From Globisporangium splendens (taxonomy: Eukaryota; Oomycota; Peronosporomycetes; Pythiales; Pythiaceae): a DNA stretch of 64,000 nucleotides. A program made the translations under genes and the position numbers. The stretch covers positions 52,162 to 116,161 of the forward strand of contig VFIW01000128.1 in NCBI GenBank assembly GCA_006386115.1, given 5' to 3'. Below the pieces are notes generated by a model. The model was not told the origin of the DNA, did not search any database, and saw nothing but the letters and a program-made list of their open reading frames with translations. This document shows positions 19,334 to 28,564 of the stretch, in pieces; position 1 is the first letter of the stretch; each line of letters starts with the position of its first letter.

Positions 19334-22249
19334 CTAGAGCGCTCGAAGCTGTTGAATGACGAGCTGGAAGACGTTTTCACAAGGCTCTCGCTCGGCTGCA
19401 GTGTAAGTCTGATCCAGCAATGCCTTGAGACTCTCGACAGCATCCAGCAGGTTGCGCTGTAACATGCCAACAAGTGTTTTTGTCAGTCTAGGATTCTCCA
19501 TGTACATAGAAGAATATCGAGTGCTTTGAAGACAAAGCAACAGGAAAAGCGTACCTGAACTGGTTTAAATAGAATGGTCTCCGTGGACGAATTTCGCAGA
19601 TAGAGATGGATCGTGTCCAAGATCTCAGGTAAGTCCGTCTGGAGTTTCGCCGACACGCTCTGAAGCGTCTTGTTGATTTCGTCGGGAGAGGCGAATTTGC
19701 ATTGTCGGAAATCCAAGGACGTGTTGCTCTTAACCGCTCTCGCTTGCAAGGCAGCGATCTGCTTCATCATCGTCAGCAGCGGCTGCGCAACCTGCTGAAG
19801 CACGGCGTCAATGAACGAAGTACAGCTCTTCTTAAGCTCTTGTTCCAGTTCTTTCTTGACGTCGGACGTTTTCTCCTGAACCTGGGGAATCGCATTCGTG
19901 AACAGACCGACGAGAGCGTTGTCCTGCATCGAGAACGAGAAGATCGTCGAGATCTCCGACAGCAAATGACTCATCGCGTCGGCACTGCTCGTGAAGTCCA
20001 GAGCCTTGTTCGTCAGCGAGAACTTGATGTCGAATGGCGTGATCTGCTCGCGTAAGGTCAGCAGATGTTTGACGAGGAATAGCGTTCCGTGCAGTGCACC
20101 TTTTGCTACCGTCAGGTCAGCCGACGCCATTTTCAGCGAGACTGTGCAAATTTGAATCGCATCCTGGGCTAATTCTTCGAAGATCTCCATCTAGAATTCG
20201 AAAGCGATTGTCAGATGTGAAGGCGCCAAGAGTCAAACGTTTCAGGTGGAAATATGCACCGATGTCACTACGTACATTGACGAAATGGTACACTTTCGAT
20301 AAGCAAAGCAGCGTATGCTCGAGAGCTGGGTACCACGTCGCGTACATCGATACCGAAGGGTTCATGAGCTTGTTCGGGTAGTCCAAATCGGCAGTCGTGG
20401 GCATGAACCCTTCGATCTCATCGCGAATGTACTTTTGCATGCACAGGATCAGTCGCTCCTGTGCATCCTGGATCATGCGGTGCATCACAGGTTCGACAAA
20501 GCCGACGACTGCTGAGCGCGGCTGGACGATGCTCTCAATGATCTCGCTTTTGAGCACCTGAATGATCTCACAGAGCACCTCCAGATCCTTCTGCTGGATC
20601 ATTTGCGGCCGCACGACACTGTACAAGAGACCGCTCATTTGGAAGATCATACGCCTGCTCCAGACACAAACGTGACGCGTCCACTGTGAGAAAATGGTAG
20701 CGAACGAGTGCGGCGAATATTCACAGAGCAAAAGCGGTTCGTACTCAAATGGCGTCTCCTGGTTCTTATCCTCATCCTGGTCGTCGTCGTTAAGAGCGCT
20801 GCGGAACACAAACAGCGCATCACGCGGTTCTTTCCCAAAGAGCTTCAGAAAGAGGCGAAACTCGGCGTCGCACACTTTCACCAGGTACGCACAGCTCACA
20901 CGCAACTAAGAGGAGAAATAACAACACACAACAAGACCATTGCTAACAAAGTTAAGTAATGTGGAAAATGCAGGGTGAAATAGCACTAACGTACCAGATT
21001 GACAATGTCGGTCGACTGGCTCGTGGCTTCAAAAGACGACGACAGCGCGGACGATAACAGCTGGACGCGCTGATTCGCGTACGCATTGCAGACTTCACTC
21101 AGCGCCATTACGTTCGCAGACGTCGCCGTAGGGCTCGACGTGGCTGCACTGGACGTTGCCAGTCGCTCCAGTTGCTTCGCGACCGCCGTCAGTGCCGGCG
21201 CGACGAGCTGAAAGTTCACGTAGTACGCAGATGCCTCGTCGACTTCGGAAGAAGAACTTGCCGGCACGCTGACGCCATTATTAGCTTTCGCAAGTGCTTC
21301 ATAGACCGCGTCTTTTGCTGCATCTAGACCGTTGACGGCGTACTCTTTGAGGCATTGAATGCCGCCGGCAGTCAGCGTGCGGTACGCCTCAATGTAGCAC
21401 ACCGAGTCACGGTATTCAAGCTAGAAAAGGGAATTAAGTGTTAGCCTTATGATACAGGTAGTTCAATACGCTGCTATCACGTACATGCTGCTCGAGGTAC
21501 GCAACACATGCGTCGATTTTCTCAAGTGCTTCTTCGAACGCCTTGGTCGTCGGGTCGATGTTGCGCTTGTGCTGGAAAACCTGCACCGGTTGCTGGCGCT
21601 GCTGCTGAGTCTGGGGCTGCACATTGGCGGCTCCAACTGCCGTCATGGCGGTGCTTGCATTCGACGATGCAGACGCGAACTTGACGCCGAAGCCCAGCGT
21701 CTGCGCGACCTTGTCGATCGCCGTGAAGTGCGGCATTGGCGCCGCGATCACGTCCACACGCGTGTTCAGCGCCTCCACCTGCTGCAGGATGTTCTCGAAA
21801 CTATCGTACAGCGCCTGCGTCTTGGACGCGACTTGCGCGTGGCTCGCCTCCATTTCTTCCACGAGAGCAAACGACTGATGCGCGTGCGAGTACATCTCGC
21901 TCCACTCGGCCGCGCACGCATCCACTTGGACCGCAAAGCTCGCCAACGTGACGTCACCAGCAGAAACACTAGCGCATCCTCCCGCTAACGTAGCATCGCT
22001 CTTGCTCTCTTGAGAGCGACGCAGGGAATCCGCGATGTGGCGACTCAGAAACTCCTTCATTGACGCCGCGGCGAACACGTCATCACTTTCCCCCGCACTC
22101 TCGCTGCGCAGCGTCTGCTGCATGATGAGCGCGTTGCTCTCCGCCTGCGCGCGCAGCTGCACCTTCCGCTCGAGCGCGTGCAGTAGTGCCTCCTGCTTGG
22201 CGCTGAGCCTCACGTCCTTGACGCTCGAGAGCGCCGCCACGTCCGCCAT
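19334..22249 (-). CDS. COG3: Conserved oligomeric Golgi complex subunit 3 (Sec34-like)
   Basis: COG3 belongs to the lobe-A part of the eight-subunit COG tether for retrograde vesicles in the Golgi. I read five minus-strand exons: 22249-21485, 21420-20995, 20905-20276, 20190-19555 and 19456-19334, all in phase 0 with GT-AG introns. The 859 residues compare with 828 in human. Landmarks in order are MQQTLRSESAGESDD and FLSRHIADS near the N-terminus, then LEYRDSVCYIEAYRTL, LLYSVVRPQMIQQKDLEVLCEI, DAQERLILCMQKYIRDEIEGF, YPALEHTLLCLSKVY, GTLFLVKHLLTLREQITPFD and ILFKPVQ near the C-terminus, each matching the Sec34 family. It is divergent from the COQ7-like gene (251 bp between ATGs) and convergent with MUS81. 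Confidence 0.92.
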
Positions 22250-22500
22250 CTTGCTTTCCCCTTCCAGATCTCTTCAAATTTGGGCAGCTTTCCTGCCTCT
22301 TCTAGGTTCGTCAGCCGCAGCACCTATACGTACTTACAAACAGCACTTGTATGAATGCGTACTTTGGTCTCTTCTAGGTGCGCATTATCTAGAACCTTTA
22401 GTTGCCTATGCGTACTTCGAGTTGCGTACTTTAGCGGAGCAGCTCGACCTACAGAGCAATCGTCACACAGAGTCTTTCATCGAAGTCGAAAGAAACAAAG

Positions 22501-23548
22501 ATGACGAGCATCGCGCGCACGAAGGCGCTTCCTGCTATCTCTGCGCGGATCGCTGCGGTCCGCAATGCGTCGACGGCATCTACTGGAGAGGCTTCTGCTG
22601 CGGAAGGTCTCGCTGCTGCAGGTGTCGCGACGCGCCGACCCAACTGGCTGGAAGAGAACTGTGGCGATGTTCCGACGCATCCGCACAGGCAGGACGACGA
22701 GATCAGCGAGATGCTGCGCGGCGGCCACGCGATCCAGGTCGCGCACAACGAGTTTTTACGCGCAAAGGCACTAGCTTGGTTATCCACATTAATATAGAGT
22801 ATGCGGCGTCGCTATCGTCATGGGTTCTAATGTGTGCGTGATTGACTGTGCAGTTGTCGAGCGCCAGACGCGGTGGCGCAACAGCCTACGACGAGACCCA
22901 TGTGCAGACGCTCCAGGTACGCGCAACGAAGTTTTTTTTCTCGTGATTTTTCTATTTGAAATGCTAATTTATAATGTTTAATGCGTATAGGAGCTGAAGG
23001 TCGTGGAGGAGAAAGCGATCGAACGAATTGAGAACGCTGTCAAAGAACGCGGCTTTCGATTCCGACCAAGTGCACTGATCCCACTGGTCCAATGCAGCAA
23101 CGCTGTTGTCGGTCAGTCTTTCGCTGCGATTAAAGCGCATTCTGGCGATGCGTTGCATTGACGTTGTGCTCGCTGTGTATGTGCAGGCGGCGCTCTCACT
23201 CTGTTTGGCGAGAACGTGAGCACTTCGTACGTGACGGGGGTCAAGATCGCGATCAGCGACTACTACAACGACCAGATCCGCGAGATCTACGAAAAGAAAC
23301 CAGATCAAACCGAACTCAAAGAGGTACTATATTGCGAGTGTCGCTATTTTGTACTTGAGTGTTGACGATGGCGTTTATTTTGTGTGTTACAGTTGTTCAA
23401 GACCGCCAGAGATGAAGAGCTCGAGTTTGTCGACGCACACACTCCCGACGCGCTGGACCCGATCAGCAAAGAGGAAGACTCGAACTCTGTGATCACGTTT
23501 GCGAAGGTGTCGTCCAAAGTGCTGCTTCAAATCTCGAAAACCGTCTAA
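22501..23548 (+). CDS. COQ7-family protein with degenerate diiron site
   Basis: The fold matches COQ7/Cat5, the mitochondrial demethoxyubiquinone hydroxylase of ubiquinone synthesis: FRFRPSALIPLVQ, GGALTLFGEN, SDYYNDQIRE and TARDEELEFVD align block by block with that family. I read exons 22501-22767, 22854-22916, 22991-23111, 23187-23323 and 23393-23548 (247 residues). The first donor is unclear: a GC donor at 22768 is the best frame-keeping choice. The N-terminus is Ala/Arg/Ser/Thr-rich and acid-free, as in a mitochondrial presequence. The six metal ligands expected in COQ7 appear as Gln79 (for Glu in HAGE), Glu117, Ile120 (for His), Lys170/Ile171 (for Glu), Glu205 and Phe208 (for His), so four of six are lost. 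Canonical hydroxylase activity is therefore unlikely. Confidence 0.75.
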
Positions 23549-23989
23549 ATGCGAGCCCAGCAATACACTTTTGAGAATGGCAGTTTCACAACACGTGAAT
23601 TTGGCTTTATGAGAAACATGGACTTGCTGTTCGGCCGACTTAAAGAGCAAGATGTAGTGCTGGTCGGCCTGGAAGAACAGCAAGAGCTGCGCGTCGTACG
23701 CGATGGAGCAGCCGAAGCGCTTACCGACGATGCAGTGCCACGTTTGGTCGTGGCGCTGGTCGAAGTACTTCTTCATGTCGGTCGAGATGTCCTTCTCGAT
23801 CGCGTTCGGGTTCGCCTGTAGGAACTCGATCAGGTGCACGACGACCTCGTCTTGAAGCGATGTCGCCAGCTCAAGCCGCAGGATCGTGATCTTGGGGATC
23901 TTGACCTCGGTCTCGCCGTCTTCGACTGGCGCTGGCGTGGTGCTGTTGTCGTCCATGCTCGCCGCCTTGCTTGCATCCGGCGGTCCCAT
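23387..23989 (-). CDS. Dynein light chain (LC8/DYNLL-like), C-terminal end uncertain
   Basis: The frame encodes a dynein light chain of the LC8 fold, a dimeric hub that binds dynein intermediate chain and other partners. After an acidic N-terminal extension of about 30 residues, the domain runs from IPKITILRLELATSLQDE through DMKKYFDQRHDQTWHCIVGKRFG to YILLFKS, ending near 23632. LC8 proteins normally stop one residue after FKSG. Here the frame continues for 81 more residues (to 23387) and overlaps the last COQ7-like exon in antisense. That extension is unlike the family; an unrecognised intron or later stop near 23545 is more probable. The start could be 23989 or the ATG at 23956. Confidence 0.75.
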   Translation of the reverse strand: MGPPDASKAASMDDNSTTPAPVEDGETEVKIPKITILRLELATSLQDEVVVHLIEFLQANPNAIEKDISTDMKKYFDQRHDQTWHCIVGKRFGCSIAYDAQLLLFFQADQHYILLFKSAEQQVHVSHKAKFTCCETAILKSVLLGSHLDGFRDLKQHFGRHLRKRDHRVRVFLFADRVQRVGSVCVDKLELFISGGLEQL

Positions 23990-23999
23990 CTATCAGCAG

Positions 24000-24443
24000 T
24001 AGTTAACTCACGCTTTGGCTCTGGTTCAGTGTCCAAATGCGCTCATGACAGGCAGCTCTGTGCATGTTTGGCAAGCGGCGCATTGTGTTGGTGTGTCCCT
24101 TCATTCTTCTTCCATAGATCGCGTCGATGCGTCCTTTTTATGGCATGATACGCTAGAGGTAAGCGCTGATTTACTTGTTTGCGGCATCGCTCGCACTGAA
24201 TAAGCACTAAATTGACCTTGATTTGATCTAAAATGAACACAAATTGGCTTCAATCTGTAGGTTATCACGGTACGAACTCCTCAATCTAAAAAACAGCATC
24301 TACAATAACGGGGCAAACTATCTACTGTCGCCTGGGTCAAACCCACCACTTTCGCCCACTTCCCCCAAAATTGCTGCCGTACCGTCTCGCCTCTTCCATT
24401 TCATAAACACCACCGACACAAAGACACACACTCGCCAGGGCTT
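24000..24443. other. Intergenic, no gene seen
   Basis: Upstream of the dynein light chain and downstream of the large unknown gene (both minus strand). Only short frames without motifs are present. Confidence 0.4.
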
Positions 24444-26606
24444 CTATTTATATGCCGCCAGCCGTTGTCGCTTGCTGTTTGTCGCAGTTGTTCCGTGAGA
24501 ACCAGCAAATGGCGCTGCTTTCTTGGCCACCGCCGATGCGCGCGGCGACGGCGTGCTGCTCCAGTACTTGCGCTTGACGCGGTCCACCGTGCGCGTCGAG
24601 TACAACTCGAAGAACGACGACACGGTCGACGACACGCACGTGTAGCGTCCCGTTGTTGCGCCAGTGTTGTTGCCGCTGTCGTCAAACTCAGACAGACATG
24701 TGTACACGAACACGCGGAAGCAGAAGGGGAACGTCTGCGCGGGCGCCGAGCGCGTGGCCTTGCGCTTCTTCTTGAGCATCGGCTGCACTTTCCAGACGTC
24801 GGGAAGGAAGAACCAAGTGCTGCGCACCATGGACTCGTCGTCTCCCATGGCCGTGCACTGCAGAGGTGGCACACTGCTGCTAGTAGATGCTGTTGTTTCA
24901 GAAGCGCGTGCGTCGGGGTTGCTGGGGACTCCAGAGCTGATGTTGTTCTCATGGTGAAAGTTCTCGCAGTTCATGGATGCGAACGTCGTGCGTCGCTCTT
25001 GCATCTCGACGGCTTGGAAGCAGCCGTAGCGAAACTCTTCGAACGCCGCGGAGCTCGTGAACACTGGTGGAGGCGCAAGCTCTTCGATGAGATCCGTGTT
25101 GTCGCGCTGCGGGACGCGCTCAAAGCGACCAAGAACAAACAGCTCCTGTGAACTGCCGCCAGTCCCGCTGGCGCCGACGCCGTATTCGTATTTCATATGC
25201 TGTCCCGAGGGCACCGAAGGCAACGACGCGCTTCCATAGGCATCAGTGGAAGATTGGTGCATGAGAGCTTTCGCGACCGCAGCTCTTCTTGATGACGAGG
25301 ATGGTGACGGGGCTGCTTGCTCTGCAGCCTTGGCAAAGACATGGCAGTACACAGGTCCACGGCACACGCCGACGCTCGAGTGCTTCCGGTTGTTCATCTT
25401 CATCGAGTAGAAGTCATTGTGCTCGGGGCAAACGGGAAAGCACTGCAGGTTCTTGCGTCCATTCTTCCAGTAGCAGTCATTCAGCACCGTCACAAGGCGC
25501 ACCTCGGCATAGAAATTTGCCGACGGAGGCGGCAGCACAGCTTTGTCCGTGGTGTTCATCGTGTGTTCGCTCGCTGAAGCTCCTGGTGATACTTTGTGAT
25601 CCGCTGACGACCGTCCGCGAAGCACGCGTGGAGTATCTTGAGGAAGCTGCTTGGGGGTGATTTCCAGATGAAGCGAATGTTTGTGATCTTTGACCCCGGG
25701 GTGAAGCTCCTCTCGCCATGCTCCTTTTCGTTGCGTTCTACCGTGGAACTCGAGTTCCGGCTGCTGCAATCCCAGTCCATTGGTGGTGCCTTCAAAGTGA
25801 GCTGCGAGCTGCGGGTGGTTCTGGCGATGCATGAGCTGATCGATGCTGCTTTCCGTGGTATTTCCGTCAATGCCATGGGGAAAGAACACATGCTGGTGAT
25901 CATGGTGTTCTAGGTGGTGAGGGCCGGTGGCATCTGGAGGGTGATGGTGACTCAAGTGCAGATTGTGAAACTCGTTGTTGTTCAGTTCCATGCCGGCAAA
26001 CATCACCTCGGGCTCTCCTTGATGCACAAATGGCATGAAATGCCCCACTTGTGCTGGCGAAGAAAGCCCCATCGACGGCGGCGGAACATGCTTCCCGTGC
26101 TCGGCATAGTTGAAGCCAAAGTGACCATCAGGATTCGAGTCGACGGGCATCACGACATTGCTCCCATTCGAGTTGTGCTCAGTCATCCAGCATGTGCCGA
26201 AGTAAGGAAGTGCGCAATTGGCTTCACACATGTTGTCACTGGGAAAGTTTGCGAGCGGATCTTCAACTTGGCATGGCGTATCTTGGAAGGAGGAAACCAT
26301 GCATTCGTCTTCAATCAACGCTGGGCAAGCCCAGTCCGAGCCGCCGAATCGCTCGTGCTCGCTTGCATGATAGCCGTACATCTGTCCGTGATGAATGTTA
26401 TGGTCATGAAGGAGCTCGGATCCTACGCACGACGGTTGCTGCTGGTTCTTACCAAACGAAGATGGCACAACCACGCGGGAGCTCCATCCGTCGAGGAAAT
26501 CCCCCAACGAAGCCTTTCCCCCGTCCGACAAGTTGGAGACGGAGCTCTTGCGCGCCGACACATCCCCCATGGCGACGGGGAGTCGATGCGACGTTTCATA
26601 TTGCAT
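24444..26606 (-). CDS. Large unknown protein with Cys/His-rich central block and basic tail
   Basis: An intronless 720-codon frame with an ATG at 26606 (a second ATG at 26570 is equally plausible). I do not recognise the family. The first half is rich in His, Pro, Ser and Gly and looks disordered. Around residues 370-440 is an ordered block with spaced Cys/His (NDCYWKNGRKNLQCFPVCPE, then GVCRGPVYCHVF), possibly metal binding. A second ordered part follows (ELFVLGRFERV, FRYGCFQAVEMQERR, STWFFLPDVWKVQPMLKKKR). The C-terminal region (PFCFRVFVYTCLSEFDDS, FFELYSTRTVDRVKRKYW) ends in a basic tail, KRQRLAAYK, next to KKKRKATR-type clusters that could be nuclear localisation signals. A nuclear regulator is a guess. 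Confidence 0.7.
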   Translation of the reverse strand: MQYETSHRLPVAMGDVSARKSSVSNLSDGGKASLGDFLDGWSSRVVVPSSFGKNQQQPSCVGSELLHDHNIHHGQMYGYHASEHERFGGSDWACPALIEDECMVSSFQDTPCQVEDPLANFPSDNMCEANCALPYFGTCWMTEHNSNGSNVVMPVDSNPDGHFGFNYAEHGKHVPPPSMGLSSPAQVGHFMPFVHQGEPEVMFAGMELNNNEFHNLHLSHHHPPDATGPHHLEHHDHQHVFFPHGIDGNTTESSIDQLMHRQNHPQLAAHFEGTTNGLGLQQPELEFHGRTQRKGAWREELHPGVKDHKHSLHLEITPKQLPQDTPRVLRGRSSADHKVSPGASASEHTMNTTDKAVLPPPSANFYAEVRLVTVLNDCYWKNGRKNLQCFPVCPEHNDFYSMKMNNRKHSSVGVCRGPVYCHVFAKAAEQAAPSPSSSSRRAAVAKALMHQSSTDAYGSASLPSVPSGQHMKYEYGVGASGTGGSSQELFVLGRFERVPQRDNTDLIEELAPPPVFTSSAAFEEFRYGCFQAVEMQERRTTFASMNCENFHHENNISSGVPSNPDARASETTASTSSSVPPLQCTAMGDDESMVRSTWFFLPDVWKVQPMLKKKRKATRSAPAQTFPFCFRVFVYTCLSEFDDSGNNTGATTGRYTCVSSTVSSFFELYSTRTVDRVKRKYWSSTPSPRASAVAKKAAPFAGSHGTTATNSKRQRLAAYK

Positions 26607-27774
26607 TTGGCTTCAAGGAAGTTGGACGGCGGCGAGGGGAAGCTGGCGTGGAGGTGATGGTTGTGTTTCAGCAACAAAGAATCTTCATAAATGCGATACG
26701 AGGTTCACTTGGTGGTGGTACGTGAAAGCGCGCTCGCTGCTGGTGCTGATTCCGTGGGTGTTGGCTGGGCTCTGATATCCTTGTTTCGGCTACTGAGGTG
26801 GTGTGGTGTGTGGAGTGTTGCGTGCGGAAAGGGTTTAAAGGATGGGCGACATATAAGTGCCGCATTGCGAAAGGGTCCACTTGCGATCTGGTTTGGGGCG
26901 TTTAACGGGTATTTGTAAGCCGAGTTCAAGTGTTCGACGGCTGCCGCACTGTGGGTGCGAAGACAGACCAGAGCAAACTGGCGGGTCGTCTCTCCTGTTG
27001 GCGTCGTTTTCCCAGATTGCTTGCACCCCCTTCCCAGACCGACACGGTGATTGGTCAAAACGACGCTGGCGGAGTGAATGCCCAGACTATGTTGACGCGA
27101 CATTACGATTTCCGTGGAATGTTGCGCTCGAGCTTTAAGCGAGATGAGGTGTTGCTCATTGGCTGCTGCTGGTTCGCTTCAGTTTTAAACAACCAGCTGA
27201 AAAAACGAAAGAGGTTGCCGACCTGTTACGATGCTCCAAAAGATCGGTCGACTCGGTCAGAGGAGGGGACGTATCCGAGGCAACCCCAATCCTGCGTTAT
27301 CAGCGATCGGCTGGAGCCATCCATCGCAGTTTCGTTCGCCGCCATTAACACGAGCGTCTGAGATGTGCGCTGCCGTGAATTCGAAGCGCTTCCGGGTGAA
27401 TTCGCAATGCACGGCGTTTGCACAAATTGGTCCATGCGCACGCAGGTTCAAGTGGGAACAGAAAAAAGCCCGGCACACGCGTCTCATTGTTGGACAACAT
27501 AGCATGGTCCAGCAGTGTGACTGACGAATGGGGGAAAAAATCAAGCAAGGAGCAAAATGCAAGCAGCCTTTGTATCAGACTGCGCGTGGAAAGACTTGGG
27601 CGGCCGGCAGAGATTTTGTTTACAGGCGGCACAAGCAATCTTCTGATGAAGCTAGTGGACAATGCGAGCACTTTTGTCAAGGTGTCTTACTTCCGCAGCG
27701 ACAAAGATGTGCGAGCTATTGTCAATGGGTCGTGACCATTTGGATGGAAAACCATTGTTGACATTTTTGTTTAG
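26607..27774. other. Intergenic, no gene recognised
   Basis: This holds the upstream region of the unknown gene at 24444 and the 3' flank of the TSP1 array. Two CCAAT-type words in inverted form (GATTGGTC near 27050, CATTGGCTG near 27158) are visible. Frames here are short and motif-free. Confidence 0.4.
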
Positions 27775-28564
27775 TTATTCCTTACTTGGCACAGATGAAA
27801 AAGACATTGCTGCCGATATGTATGTAGAGCGCAAACGACAACCAAATGCATACGAAGGGAGAGTCCACGGGCCAACCGAACATGCCAGGTTTGCGCACGA
27901 AGACGTTTGCACAAGAACTGGGCAAGCTGTGCCGCCGTTGGATGGCTGTACGAGCACTGTGCGTGTGCGTGTTCGCGGTGGGCTCTTCTTGTTTTCACAC
28001 TTGGACCAAGCAGACCATGCGCTCGTCACACAGTTCACAGGTGCGATCGTGCAAACCACTTCTTCGGTCAAAGGCGAGCATGGAATGCCGCCATATTTTG
28101 GTTCCGTGAGGCAGGCACGAGTGCACTTCATCTTCAGCTTCACCGGATCGCAATTGCCCCAGTTGCTCCATGGTCCCAATACGCAGTGGACGCCGAGTGA
28201 TCTCCCGAGTGCTGGTCCGGAAGCCAGTGACACTATCGCACGATCCAAAGTCGATCCATTCCGTGAACGCACAGTTGACTGGGTTCGCACGTTCGGTATC
28301 AGTGTCCTTCTCACATTCCTTCCCACCACGAACTGGGCGTTGAAGTGTGATACGTGTGCGCATGCGGATGCCGGTTACTTCGTCGTAGTCCGTCCACTCA
28401 CCCCATTCACCCTGGACGCAGCCAACAGCAGGACATGCTCTCGATTGCGTCAAACTAGGGCACGGCAATCCGCCATACAGAGCCGGCTGCGTGATCTGGC
28501 GAGTCTGCGTTTGCGTAGGTGTATCGTCGGTGCATGGCGTCCAGTCACTCCACTCACAGTGCAA
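27775..28564 (-). pseudogene. TSP1-repeat protein, frameshifted 3' remnant
   Basis: This is the continuation of the TSP1 array downstream of a frameshift near 28550. One frame (28564-27995) holds three more repeats (EWSDWTPCTDDTPT, EWGEWTDYDEVTG, EWIDFGSCDSVTG). The array then jumps frame near 28180, inside a repeat: ITRRPLR is followed in another frame by VLGPWSNWGNCDPV and AWSAWSKCENKK. The sequence ends with a truncated repeat (CSVGPW) and an unrelated tail to the stop at 27775. At the first break the tandem word GAGTG around GTGAGTGGAGTG suggests loss of four bases. Two frame breaks and a cut repeat indicate decay rather than splicing, since no GT-AG pair would mend both. Confidence 0.75.
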
